Of a stretch of 64,000 nucleotides of DNA, positions 44,214-53,366 are shown piece after piece. Under the pieces are notes generated by a model. That model did no database searches, had not been told where the DNA came from, and worked only from the letters and a program-made list of their open reading frames with translations. This stretch comes from Pseudogracilibacillus auburnensis (GTDB lineage Bacteria; Bacillota; Bacilli; Bacillales; Amphibacillaceae), in the NCBI RefSeq assembly GCF_003201975.1, contig NZ_QJJQ01000014.1, forward strand, positions 62,001 to 126,000, written 5' to 3'. Both the position numbers and the translations under genes were made by a program. Position 1 is the stretch's first letter. Each line of letters starts with the position of its first letter.

Positions 44214-44843
44214 TCATTCTTTTGATAATGATCTCATTACAATTTGAATCGCGATTGCATCGTCTAAATAGCCAACTGGAAATATATAATCCGGAATAAC
44301 ATCTACTGGTGCAATAAAATATAATAATGCTCCACCAATTAAAATGAGTTCCCGTGGCGTCCCCTCTCTTGATCGAAAACGCTCATAAAAGTCCTTTAAA
44401 TGAGTAATAAATGGTCCAACACTATCAACCTTCTTAATTTTTTCCTCAAAGTTATCGTCAATAGTTTCTTTTCCTTCCTCTGTTTGCGCAAAATCGGTAA
44501 AATCGGCTAATTTTTGATCGATCTTTTTAATCGGAAGTTCGGATAACTCAGCGGTCTCAAGTAAAGATTGAATATTACCTACATATTCATTGGTTTCAGA
44601 TCGACGTTCCCCTTGTTCGAGTGGATACCCTGCAGCCTCTAACAGCTCATGTAAAGAAATATGTAGATGCTCGGAAAATTTCTCCAAATGTTCTAATGTA
44701 GCTTTCCGTTTCCCATTTACAATTCTTGAAATAGTTGCCGTATCTATATTTGTTTGTTCGCTCAATTTTCTCATGGATAAGGAGTGCTTTTTTAATAGGT
44801 CTTTTAATATGACGCCAAGCTGATTATTCTTTTCCACCATCAT
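44214..44843 (-). CDS. XRE-type HTH protein with DUF1232 (YkvA-like) domain
   Basis: A 209-residue protein. Residues 10-65 are a Cro/XRE helix-turn-helix (SMRKLSEQTNIDTATISRIV). The last 60 hold DUF1232: PRELILIGGALLYFIAPVDV followed by IPDYIFPVGYLDDAIAI, with a membrane-facing hydrophobic helix. A DNA-binding head with this tail suggests membrane-linked regulation. A palindrome TTGCAT-AAT-ATGCAA lies about 150 bases upstream. It is first in an operon with the LCP gene. Confidence 0.88.
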   Translation of the reverse strand: MMVEKNNQLGVILKDLLKKHSLSMRKLSEQTNIDTATISRIVNGKRKATLEHLEKFSEHLHISLHELLEAAGYPLEQGERRSETNEYVGNIQSLLETAELSELPIKKIDQKLADFTDFAQTEEGKETIDDNFEEKIKKVDSVGPFITHLKDFYERFRSREGTPRELILIGGALLYFIAPVDVIPDYIFPVGYLDDAIAIQIVMRSLSKE

Positions 44844-44991
44844 GTTAAATAGCCCCTTTCAAAATAGAAGAGTACCAGAAATGAACTTATTAACGAATTC
44901 ACGTAAATACATCGTTAAGTCATCTTAAGAAATAACTATATAATTATGTTGATTAAATGTCAACAACTAAAGATAAAAACCATTTCATTTA

Positions 44992-45006
44992 TTGCATAAT
45001 ATGCAA
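44992..45006. promoter_or_regulatory. Palindrome TTGCATAATATGCAA
   Basis: Fifteen-base palindrome about 150 bases before the HTH-DUF1232 start, with half-site GTTGCAT close by at about 45016. It may be bound by that protein. No clear promoter hexamers. Confidence 0.4.
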
Positions 45007-45111
45007 CACCACTTTAAAAGTTGCATCCATTCTTACAAAAGTAGGCTCTGATTCTTTGTTAATCAGATCATTGAGTATGCAACAAAGGAGATGATTGAGC
45101 TAAATGGTTAC

Positions 45112-45170
45112 CAATGAAAAGTCTATGAATACTTATGGAAGAGCATTCTAGACTTTTCATTGTTTCATGT
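45112..45170. terminator. Stem-loop with perfect 14-base arms
   Basis: CAATGAAAAGTCTA and TAGACTTTTCATTG flank a 23-base loop, followed by a T-rich stretch. It lies between the YtaF gene end and the HTH-DUF1232 upstream region and could end leftward transcription from ytaF or protect that promoter. Confidence 0.55.
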
Positions 45171-45188
45171 TTTAATGTTCTTATTCAT

Positions 45189-45770
45189 TTAAAAGAAAAC
45201 TAAAACCGCTACAATTAAAAGTAATACACCACTTATTACCGTTCCAAATTCCCCTATAGTATATTTTCCTATTCTGATATTAATTAATTTGACTCCGAAT
45301 TCTACTCCAGCCCAAACCGTTACAAAACTACCAATCGCTGCAAGCAAGGAAATCAAAAATGGTGAAAACCCAAGTAATCCAGCTCCTACTCCGTTTGTGA
45401 GTGCATTTGCTGAAAGAGCGATCCCAAGCATAATCGACTCTCCCCAACCAATATACGATGTTTTTGTATTTGTAGGAAGTTTAGCAATCTCTTCTTTCTC
45501 TTTAGTTGGTTTTGTCAAAAGAATTATCCGGATACCAATGATACCTAGAATAATTGCTCCTAATATCATTGGTAGTATTCCAGGTAAAACAGTAGCAATC
45601 CAGAGACCGAAATAAATGCCGGTAACACTAAATAAAAAGCAAATGACCGCTATTAAAAAATTCGAATAAATGCTAATTCGAATTTTACGTATACCATAGG
45701 ATAAACCCACTCCCAAATTATCAATACTTGAAGATATTGTTAATACAACAATGATAAACCAAGGTGCCAT
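45189..45770 (-). CDS. ytaF: Sporulation membrane protein YtaF (MntP superfamily)
   Basis: A 193-residue protein with six hydrophobic segments in the MntP-like pattern: TISSSIDNLGVGLSYGIRKI in the first helix and SIMLGIALSANALTNGVGAG in the fourth, which hold the two polar Ser/Asp/Asn sites of the fold. Length and motif order fit YtaF more than MntP (the DAFAVS motif is replaced). ATG 45770 is preferred; a TTG four codons earlier would be too close to GAGGAG. Confidence 0.82.
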   Translation of the reverse strand: MAPWFIIVVLTISSSIDNLGVGLSYGIRKIRISIYSNFLIAVICFLFSVTGIYFGLWIATVLPGILPMILGAIILGIIGIRIILLTKPTKEKEEIAKLPTNTKTSYIGWGESIMLGIALSANALTNGVGAGLLGFSPFLISLLAAIGSFVTVWAGVEFGVKLINIRIGKYTIGEFGTVISGVLLLIVAVLVFF

Positions 45771-46377
45771 ACAGCTTTCCAACTCCTCTATTCTAATTAC
45801 TATTAATGTACGTTCGTGTTGACACTTTGAAACTTGTACCCTTATATCGTTGACAATTTTACAACAAGATAAGGTTAATCACTTTTATATTTGTTGGAAG
45901 TCTAGTCATATGAATCTCCTTTTTTAAAGGAAAGTATGTTGTATTTTATTCATTATAAAATATTGTTTTTCTCCTTTAAATATAATTTCATCAGGTGAAC
46001 CTTTATGTTGAAATGCCCCCATTCTAAAAATTACTCTTCATATAAATAGGATTTTGTTATATCATTATTGGTAGGAAGTAGTAATTACGTATAAAGTCAC
46101 CATGCACCTTTGCAAATTATTTTTAGGGATCATTTTTTCTGACCGCTGGAATAAACCGATATTTTGACACTTTTGAACAGGAGCCATTGCAGCCCCCATT
46201 GGATCGGACAAAATGATTCGTTTGAAGTGTCCGGCAGACTTTAAGATACGCATTTACATCATGTTCAGTCGCTAATAAGATATCAGAGCGTTTGCTGAAA
46301 ACAACTATACAAATAAAAAAACTACATACCAAAAAAAAATTACTTCGAATGAATTGTTTTACTAAGGTGGAGATGTT
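45771..46377. other. Intergenic region without supported gene
   Basis: AT-rich. Leftward frames between 46065 and 46332 give protein-like stretches (for example GHFKRIILSDPMGAAMAPVQ) but no start with a binding site and no recognisable family, so they may be a remnant. The last 20 bases carry the GGTGGAG site of the adenylyltransferase. Confidence 0.4.
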
Positions 46378-47262
46378 TTGAGAATAGAAAATGAAATGTT
46401 TGACTTAATTTTAACTGTTGCAAAAAAAGATGAACGAATTCGTGCTGCTTATATGAACGGATCAAGAACCAATCCTAATGTGCCCCAAGATATTTTTCAA
46501 GACTATGATATTGTGTATGTTGTCACAGAAACTGCTTCTTTTATTAAAAATAACGGGTGGATTCAAGCCTTCGGAGAACTGCTTATGATACAAGAACCTG
46601 ATAAAAATGATCAATCAATTGGTTTAAAAAGAAATGTTGATCAATCTTATGGATATTTAATGCTTTTTACAGATGGAAATCGTATAGACCTTCAAATTAA
46701 GACGATAGATGCCGTCATGAATGAATACGGTTGCGACAAACTTACTATCCCATTATTAGATAAAGACGAGCTTCTTCCCTTGATCGCTATACCAACAGAT
46801 ATTGATTATAGGGTAAAAAAGCCAACAGAATCGATGTATTTTAGTTGTTGTAATAACTTTTGGTGGTGTCTTCAAAATGTTGCCAAAGGTATTTGGCGTG
46901 AAGAATTACCATATGCAAAACAGATGTTTGAACATATGATTAGGGAAGAATTGAATAAAATGGTTTCCTGGTGGATAGGAACCCAGAACGGCTTTCAAGT
47001 TTCAACTGGTAAGATGGGAAAATATTTTAAAAGATATCTTCCAGAAGCATATTGGGAGTTATATAGAAACACTTACTCTGATGGTAATGAAAAATATTTC
47101 TGGGATGCTATTTTTGTCTCATGTGATTTATTTAGATTATTGGCGAAAGAAATTGCTGATGATTTAAAGTTCTCCTATCCAAACAAAGACGATCAAAACA
47201 TGACAAAATACCTTCATCAAGTTAGCAAGCTGCCAAAGAATGCAACCGTTATTTTTAATTAA
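46378..47262 (+). CDS. Aminoglycoside 6-adenylyltransferase (AadK/ANT(6) family)
   Basis: A 294-residue protein. The nucleotidyltransferase motif is AYMNGSRTNPNVPQDIFQDYDIVYVV (GSR...DxD) near residues 20-45. SMYFSCCNNFWWCLQNVAKG is the conserved region of the C-terminal helical domain. TTG 46378 has GGTGGAGATGTT before it. Family members attach AMP to streptomycin; chromosomal versions in bacilli usually give low-level resistance. It is a single gene without mobile context. Confidence 0.9.
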   Translation: MRIENEMFDLILTVAKKDERIRAAYMNGSRTNPNVPQDIFQDYDIVYVVTETASFIKNNGWIQAFGELLMIQEPDKNDQSIGLKRNVDQSYGYLMLFTDGNRIDLQIKTIDAVMNEYGCDKLTIPLLDKDELLPLIAIPTDIDYRVKKPTESMYFSCCNNFWWCLQNVAKGIWREELPYAKQMFEHMIREELNKMVSWWIGTQNGFQVSTGKMGKYFKRYLPEAYWELYRNTYSDGNEKYFWDAIFVSCDLFRLLAKEIADDLKFSYPNKDDQNMTKYLHQVSKLPKNATVIFN

Positions 47263-47588
47263 TTATCCGTTTTATCCTATCATCATATAAATGGAACTGA
47301 ATCTTAGGCCAATCTACTGCTCCTTGTAAATAATGTAGATTAGTTCGAACAATCTGTTGAATGATGTAGCTTCAAACATGAAACATGGAAGTATAGTCTA
47401 TTTTTATAGGCTTTGCGAAAAAGTTCAACTGGAATATACATTACTACATAAAAATACATTAGATATGCGGTATAGCTCACTTTTGAGTTAAAGTAAACCA
47501 TTTGCTTCAGTACTATACATATGTGAGAATAACAACAAACCTCCAATATCAATATATTGGAGATTAGAAACGTAGAAAATTCTTTAGT

Positions 47589-48641
47589 CTATTTTGCCGT
47601 GTACAAATGTTTTATATACTTTTGGTTTTTCTCTTTGAATATATCATTATGGGAAGAAACCCGCCCCATTGCATAGGCGTTAGGAGTAATGAGCTGCTTT
47701 GCTTTATTCACAGCATTTGCTGCGTCTTGAAAAGCACCTGCAATTAAGTGTAATTTACCTTCGTGGTGCAAAACATCGCCTGCTGCATATAATCCTTCAA
47801 CTGATGCTTCGCTCATTGAACTACCTGCTACAAAGCTCTCTTCTGCCATCGCAATGTCTAATTCACTATTTTCAAGTATTGTTCGATCACGATCATAGCC
47901 ATGGTTGACAATCACTTCGTCGACAGATATAACAATTTCTTCATCATGTTCATCAACTAATGTAACTTTTTCAATTGTTTCATGATCCTTTGAGGCAATA
48001 AGCTTATTAATGTTCGTATTTAATAAACATTCGACAGAGCTATTTAAAAGTCGAGAAACCTCAGCTTCATGTCCTTTCAACATATCTTTACGATACGTTA
48101 GATACACTTTTTTAGCAATTGGCTCTAATTCATTTGCCCAATCAACTGCTGCATTTCCTCCACCAGAAATAAGCACTGTTTTTCCCTTAAAATTAGCTAA
48201 AGATTTAACAGTATAATGGAGGTTTGTTACTTCAAATCTTTCGGCTCCTTCTATTTCAAGCCTCGTTGGTTGTAAAATACCACCGCCGATAGCTAAAATA
48301 ACTGTTTTAGAATAGTGCTTTTGTTTAGATAATGTATCTAACATAAATATTCCGTCTTCATCCTTTGATATAGAAATAACCTTCTCTCCAAGAATAACTT
48401 CAGGGTCAAATGTTTTACCTTGCTCAATCATTTGATCAATTAGTTTAGCTCCTGTAACAGGTGTTACGCCTCCAACATCCCAAATCATTTTTTCAGGATA
48501 GACATGGACTTTACCACCTAAATATGGTTGAAATTCAATAATTTTGGTCTTCATTTCTCTTAAACCACTATAGAAAGCAGAAAATAAACCTGCTGGTCCA
48601 CCGCCAATAATTGTCACATCAAATATATCTCGCTTAGCCAT
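47589..48641 (-). CDS. NAD(P)/FAD oxidoreductase, ferredoxin-NADP reductase type 2 (YumC-like)
   Basis: A 350-residue thioredoxin-reductase-like flavoprotein: FAD site IIGGGPAGLFSAFYSGLREM at the start, NADPH site VLISGGGNAAVDWANELEP in the middle and the second FAD motif LYAAGDVLHHEGKLHLIAGA near the end. There is no CxxC, as in YumC. AGAGGTGC precedes ATG. A near-perfect Fur box lies just upstream (48666-48680), so iron starvation should turn it on. It may reduce ferredoxin/flavodoxin for siderophore iron release. Confidence 0.92.
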   Translation of the reverse strand: MAKRDIFDVTIIGGGPAGLFSAFYSGLREMKTKIIEFQPYLGGKVHVYPEKMIWDVGGVTPVTGAKLIDQMIEQGKTFDPEVILGEKVISISKDEDGIFMLDTLSKQKHYSKTVILAIGGGILQPTRLEIEGAERFEVTNLHYTVKSLANFKGKTVLISGGGNAAVDWANELEPIAKKVYLTYRKDMLKGHEAEVSRLLNSSVECLLNTNINKLIASKDHETIEKVTLVDEHDEEIVISVDEVIVNHGYDRDRTILENSELDIAMAEESFVAGSSMSEASVEGLYAAGDVLHHEGKLHLIAGAFQDAANAVNKAKQLITPNAYAMGRVSSHNDIFKEKNQKYIKHLYTAK

Positions 48642-48665
48642 TCTATTTGCACCTCTTTATGAAAA

Positions 48666-48680
48666 TGATAATCACTATCA
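48666..48680 (-). promoter_or_regulatory. Fur box before the YumC-like gene
   Basis: TGATAATCACTATCA matches the 7-1-7 Bacillus Fur box TGATAATNATTATCA at 13 of 14 defined positions. It is 25 bases from the start codon. Confidence 0.85.
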
Positions 48681-48957
48681 ATTAGAATACACTTTTTTCA
48701 TCACAATGTCTATCATTAACGTAACATTTTTTTTCATCAAATGAAGTGTTTGAAAAAACAGCCTACGTCTTAATTGCAATATATTAGAACCAATCGTTAG
48801 AGTTCCTCAACCTTTAACCACAATGATTAAAGTAAAGGTCGTGATATTGACGTCTACTAAGTTGTAATTCTTCTTTATTATGTTGTAAATATTTCTTCCC
48901 CCTTAGAAGTTATTCTTTAAATATTAAATGGATAATGATATGATTACACCACGTAAA

Positions 48958-48972
48958 TGATAATGATTTTCA
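48958..48972 (+). promoter_or_regulatory. Fur box before the AraC-type gene
   Basis: TGATAATGATTTTCA matches the 7-1-7 Fur box at 13 of 14 defined positions. A weaker GATAATGATATGATTA lies at 48931. It is 127 bases from the AraC-type start. Confidence 0.8.
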
Positions 48973-49098
48973 TTCGCGATATTTTTCTTTTCTCTTATTC
49001 CATCCTTGCATTTTTCCTGTGAGCAAAAAAGTTTTATAGAGGAAAGAAGTGTTTTATACTAAACTTAATAAATATGTAAAGAAAGGTGAATAAGTCCC

Positions 49099-50072
49099 TT
49101 GAACATAAAATTAAACTCAGAAGATTTAAATTCTATTTATTATAAAATGACAATGATAAGCGAGAAGCGGCTTCAACAAGTATACACACTTCCTTTACAA
49201 AATGGTTCTGGAACTGTTGAAAGAATTCCGCTCAGAAACGGAATTGAACTACTTTGGTTTGATGTCACACCTGAGGAATCATTCTCCTTAAACTGTCATG
49301 TTCATTACCCACATCTTGAAATCTTTTATTCATTATCAGGAAGTGGCTTTTGGGAAAATGAAAGAAATAGTTATGAAATGAGTACAAATACCTCAAATCT
49401 TTTATTTGTTCAAAACCAAAAAGTCTATGCGGAGTTTTCGGCTAAAGAAAAGATTATCCAAATGGAATTACGTTTTGATTTAAGACTTTTGGAGCACCTT
49501 TATGTAGAAAAAAAGCAGTTATTTAATAAACAATTTTTTTGTAAACAGATAACTGGATGCCCTCGAATACGAGTCATGATGGAACAAATGAAAAATTGCC
49601 CATATACAGGTGCGCTTAAAAAACTGTATTTAGAAGGAATAGCTCTTGAATTACTAGCTCTACATTTACATCGAGTTGAACAAGAGGAAATAATGAAAAG
49701 GGCTGCAGTTAGGCTTAGTTTGACAGATATTGAAGCACTTCAGCAAGCAAAAGAGGTACTTGATCATTCCTTTCTATCCCCCCTAGTTTACTAGCACTTG
49801 CCAAAATGGTTGGATTGAATGATTACAAATTAAAACACGGATTTAAGGAATTATTCGGAACAACTGTATTTGGTTATGTAAGAGGATTAAGAATGTATGA
49901 AGCGAGGCAGCTGTTAGAACAAGGAAATACAAACGTAACGGAGACAGCAATGTTAGTTGGTTATCATAATTTGAGCCACTTTGCTTCTCGATTTCGTAAA
50001 ACATTTGGATATAATCCAAGTGAAGTACTGAAACGGGACTTCGCTTTTCCACATGAATTACTAACGAAATAA
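49099..50072 (+). pseudogene. AraC-family regulator broken by a one-base frameshift
   Basis: TTG 49099 opens a cupin-like N-terminal domain (HVHYPHLEIFYSLSGSGFWE) that continues to ...DHSFLSP, where the frame ends at TAG 49794. One more C in the C6 run at 49778-49783 would keep reading as SLLALAKMVGLNDYKLKHGF ... VTETAMLVGYHNLSHFASRF, a full AraC DNA-binding domain ending at 50072. Without this the protein lacks its DNA-binding part. The gene stands in a Fur-controlled block, beside an MFS exporter, as siderophore regulators of the Btr type do. Confidence 0.85.
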
Positions 50073-50178
50073 GTGACGATGAATAGTAATATTCCGTTTA
50101 CCGTTCATAACTATCCTTCTTAGAGTAGTTAAGTACTCTTCTTTGATCGATAATAAAGTCAACGAAGGAGGAAAAGAA

Positions 50179-51375
50179 ATGGATTCAAAAAAAGTCATTT
50201 TTATATCTTTAATTATTTGTTATATTGGGTTCGGAGTGATTAACCCTATTCTAGCTCCTTTAATTAGGGAAATGGGACTGGAGGAACGACATGCTGGCAT
50301 CGTCATTTCTATTGCGGCACTTGTACTATTAGTAACGGCTCCTGTCTGGGGGCGACTAAGTGATCGATTTGGTCGAAAACGAATCATCGTGACTGGTTTT
50401 TTAGGTTTTTCGATTAGTTTAGCCGTTTTTGCTTTGTTAGGATGGATTGGCATGAAAGGAATTCTTTCCTTAAACCTTGTATTTGTCCTACTTTTGTTTT
50501 CGCGAGTATTGTTCGGTTTATTTTTCCCAGCGATCACTTCAGCTTCTCAAGCATTAATGGCTGATGTAACAACAACGAGCGAAAGATCTGCTGGAATGGC
50601 AATAATCGGAGCAGCAACTGGGATTGGATTTATTATTGGACCTGCAATAGGAGCAGCATTATCATCAATACATCTCGTTTTCCCGGTTATTATTACATCC
50701 ATTTTATCTCTTTGTGCAATGGTACTAATTATTGTTAACATACCACCAACAAAACCAACTTTAACAAAAAAACAGATTAAAGTTAATTTAAAACAAGTTG
50801 GCTTGCGTCCCTATTTGTTCATTGGAATTTGCTTAATGGTAATGATCGTTATGTTACAAATTACTACAGGATTCTTTATCCAAGATCGATTTTCTTTAGA
50901 CGCAAAAGAGACCGCTATTTGGTTCGGAATTGGCTTATTCTGTGTAGGTTTTATGATGGCACTCGTTCAAATGACCATTGTCCAAAAACGAACATTGCCA
51001 CCACATATTTTAGTACGAATTGGGCTTCCTGTTTTTATCGTTAGTTTTCTCATTTTAATCTTTATCCATCACCTAGCAGGATTTATCATTGCCTTCATGT
51101 TAATTGGGGCTGGTGGCGGTTTTCTCATGCCTGGTTATACAACTGGAATTTCTCTTGCTGTTGGGGAAGATGATCAAGGTGCGGCTGGAGGTTTAACTGC
51201 TGCAGCAACTGGGATTGGCTCATTATTAGCACCGGTAATGGGGACGGAATTATATCGATTTCACCCAGAAGCACCATATTGGACTTGTATTTTCATTAGT
51301 ATTTTCTTAACGATCTATGTGTTTGTTTCACATCGAAGTCTAACCTTACAACGGGCGAAGGAACTAGCAAACTAA
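50179..51375 (+). CDS. MFS transporter (DHA1 type)
   Basis: A 398-residue exporter with 12 hydrophobic segments. APVWGRLSDRFGRKRIIVTG is motif A and GAATGIGFIIGPAIGAALSS motif C of drug:H+ antiporters; GGLTAAATGIGSLLAPVMGT repeats it in the second half. ATG 50179 follows AAGGAGGAAAAGAA. Between an iron-controlled AraC gene and an iron-controlled reductase, siderophore export is a fair guess; multidrug efflux is the alternative. Confidence 0.88.
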   Translation: MDSKKVIFISLIICYIGFGVINPILAPLIREMGLEERHAGIVISIAALVLLVTAPVWGRLSDRFGRKRIIVTGFLGFSISLAVFALLGWIGMKGILSLNLVFVLLLFSRVLFGLFFPAITSASQALMADVTTTSERSAGMAIIGAATGIGFIIGPAIGAALSSIHLVFPVIITSILSLCAMVLIIVNIPPTKPTLTKKQIKVNLKQVGLRPYLFIGICLMVMIVMLQITTGFFIQDRFSLDAKETAIWFGIGLFCVGFMMALVQMTIVQKRTLPPHILVRIGLPVFIVSFLILIFIHHLAGFIIAFMLIGAGGGFLMPGYTTGISLAVGEDDQGAAGGLTAAATGIGSLLAPVMGTELYRFHPEAPYWTCIFISIFLTIYVFVSHRSLTLQRAKELAN

Positions 51376-51405
51376 AATAATCAATACTATATTTACAAGG
51401 AAGGT

Positions 51406-51546
51406 ATGAGGCTGGGACAAATAAGTTTTTGCTAAAGAAAAATCCGAACAATGGTAGCTGCATCTAACCCGCTCCGGAGATATACTTCAAGAAGGTAATA
51501 CATTGTTTTTTTAGATTTGATTGTTTTAGTTATGACCCAGGCTCAT
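51406..51546. repeat. GAGGCTGGGAC inverted-repeat element, about 141 bp
   Basis: Starts ATGAGGCTGGGACA and ends TGACCCAGGCTCAT, a 12 of 14 inverted match. No coding. Repeats with GAGGCTGGGACA ends are widespread in Firmicutes. It may also act as terminator for the MFS gene and the convergent reductase gene. Confidence 0.7.
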
Positions 51547-51583
51547 TTCTTTCTGATGAATTTAAATAAATGTTTTATCCTGA

Positions 51584-52300
51584 TTACATTGGCAATTCTA
51601 TTGATAAAAACGTAGGCCGTTGTTGTTCGCGCTTATCAAGCATAATCTGTTCCGGCTTGATGCCTTGATCGCGCAGTACGTCAATGTTCTGTCTGAGGAA
51701 TTCGTCACTACCAACGACATAAAAGAGCCCACCCTTATCTGAGGCAAGATTTTTCACCTCTTCATAGTAGTCTTGACGATTATCGACGAACTGTGATGTA
51801 AACTTCTTTTCACGTGACGTTTCAAAAATATCTGTGAATAGAAACTCCCTTGATGAATCAATATTTAAGGAATGAATTTTTGTAACGTTTTCAGGATGTC
51901 CGAAATAATCTAGGACGAGCGGTCTAAAAGTTGCTAAGCCGACACCTGATGACAGTAGGTATACATTTTTCCCTTCCCTTTTAAGCGGTACATTCGAATG
52001 TGTTTTAAAAAGTGCAACCTTATCTCCTACTTCCAAATTTCTTAAAATCATTTTATATGCAGAGCACTGCTCCCTAATGCGTGTAGTAATACCGATTAAA
52101 TTTTCATGCGGTAAAGTCATAATGGACATATGGCGAACGAGCCCACGGTTTGGTTTATCTCCAGCATTAAACCCTTTCAGTGCCAAGTGGGTATGAGCAC
52201 CCTCTTCCCATGTAAAACCTTCCGGACAGTCAATCATATATGTTTTAACCTCAGGTGTTTCTTCAATAATTTTATTTATTTTAGTCCAATAAATTTGCAT
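51584..52300 (-). CDS. FAD-dependent oxidoreductase, ferredoxin-reductase fold
   Basis: A 238-residue flavoprotein of the ferredoxin-NADP reductase superfamily. The flavin site is GLVRHMSIMTLPHENLIGIT (RxxS/T type), and the nucleotide part has YLLSSGVGLATFRPLVLDYF and GGLFYVVGSDEFLRQNIDVL. ATG 52300 follows GGAGGAGAATGGATC. A Fur box is at 52355-52369. It may reduce ferric siderophores in the cytoplasm; this is inferred from fold and regulation. Confidence 0.88.
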   Translation of the reverse strand: MQIYWTKINKIIEETPEVKTYMIDCPEGFTWEEGAHTHLALKGFNAGDKPNRGLVRHMSIMTLPHENLIGITTRIREQCSAYKMILRNLEVGDKVALFKTHSNVPLKREGKNVYLLSSGVGLATFRPLVLDYFGHPENVTKIHSLNIDSSREFLFTDIFETSREKKFTSQFVDNRQDYYEEVKNLASDKGGLFYVVGSDEFLRQNIDVLRDQGIKPEQIMLDKREQQRPTFLSIELPM

Positions 52301-52354
52301 GATCCATTCTCCTCCTTCAATTACACATTCTTTACTACTTACTATACAATAAAT

Positions 52355-52369
52355 GATAATAGTTCTCAA
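52355..52369 (-). promoter_or_regulatory. Fur box before the flavin reductase
   Basis: TGATAATAGTTCTCA fits the 7-1-7 Fur box with two mismatches. It lies 54 bases before the start codon, where the promoter is expected. Confidence 0.7.
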
Positions 52370-52975
52370 TTAAATAGATTTGTTCGTTTTATCATATAGG
52401 CCTCAATTCTTTTATCGTTCTAACTCTGCGATAACTGAATATGGTCCATTCGTTGCACACCTCATTTCCTCGATAATTCGTATCGCTTGATAAATAAACT
52501 GGATTAAATCCTTTTCATTTTCCGATATTCGAAAAGGACGAGTATCACAGCCCAGGACGTCGTGTTTTTATCTGGTGGAACTTCTTCGTCCTTTTTATTA
52601 GACGAATCAATTAGTCCAAAGAGAGGTGCGGGTAAGTAATAATAACAGCCACCCACAGAGAGGGAGAGATTTTCCAGTCGATGAGAGATCACAAATAAAT
52701 AGAATAGGACTTATCCAAACGTTTGACTTAGTGTCCTTTTATGTTAACTTTTCATCAAAAAAGAGGTCTGCTCCTCAGCAACCCCTTTCCTATCAAGCAT
52801 TATTCAATTAGACTTATATCATAGTCGGCGTGTTATGTGGATTATGATATACTGATAAATCAGCCATTTAGATCATGCATGAGAAACAAATATTTCGCAC
52901 AGTTTAACCAAAGAATGGCGTGACTGTGTAAGTAATAGAGCATCAGATCTTACACAGTTCCGGTTATATCCCTAA
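52370..52975. other. Intergenic region, possible degenerate membrane-protein fragment
   Basis: The leftward frame 52504-52692 contains LFGLIDSSNKKDEEVPPDKN followed by TTSWAVILVLF, which looks like a linker plus membrane helix, but it lacks a proper start and is cut off. An inverted repeat ACTGTGTAAG / CTTACACAGT stands at 52923-52958 downstream of csoR. No complete gene is supported. Confidence 0.35.
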
Positions 52976-53278
52976 TTATTTAGAATGATGTTTCATAACT
53001 TCTAATAATTCTTCAATTGCTAAGTCGCCTTCTCCCTCTTTAATTGCATGGCTAATACAATGCTTCATATGTCGTTCTGTAACAGTATAACCAACTTTTT
53101 TCAGAGCTGCATTAATAGCACTAATTTGCACTAATATATCTACACAATACCGATCTTCTTCAACCATACGTTGAATCCCACGAACTTGCCCTTCAATTCG
53201 TTTCAATCGGTTAATCACAGCTTGTTTTTCCTCATCTGTTCTTGGCACAATCGGATGTTCATGAAGAAAATTTTCCAT
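52976..53278 (-). CDS. csoR: Copper-sensing transcriptional repressor CsoR
   Basis: A 100-residue all-helical repressor. The Cu(I) ligands of the C-H-C triad are seen in DRYCVDILVQ, ERHMKHC: one Cys, then His and Cys. RLKRIEGQVRGIQRMVEEDR is the typical DNA-binding helix. GGGAGGGG precedes ATG. It lies right behind copA. It should leave DNA upon Cu(I) binding and so release copA and the copZ genes, which share operator-like sites. Confidence 0.93.
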   Translation of the reverse strand: MENFLHEHPIVPRTDEEKQAVINRLKRIEGQVRGIQRMVEEDRYCVDILVQISAINAALKKVGYTVTERHMKHCISHAIKEGEGDLAIEELLEVMKHHSK

Positions 53279-53366
53279 TTTTCAAACCCCTCCCTTAAAG
53301 GGGAGAAAGTCTTTCTTAGGACTTTCTCCACATATGAAACTTATGGCAGTATCATTTTACGGACAA

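Noticed and set aside
46065-46332. Leftward frames with protein-like stretches
   Set aside because: No start signal, two overlapping frames and no recognised family.
52504-52692. 62-residue leftward frame with a possible membrane helix
   Set aside because: The start lacks a binding site and the hydrophobic part is cut; kept only as an intergenic note.
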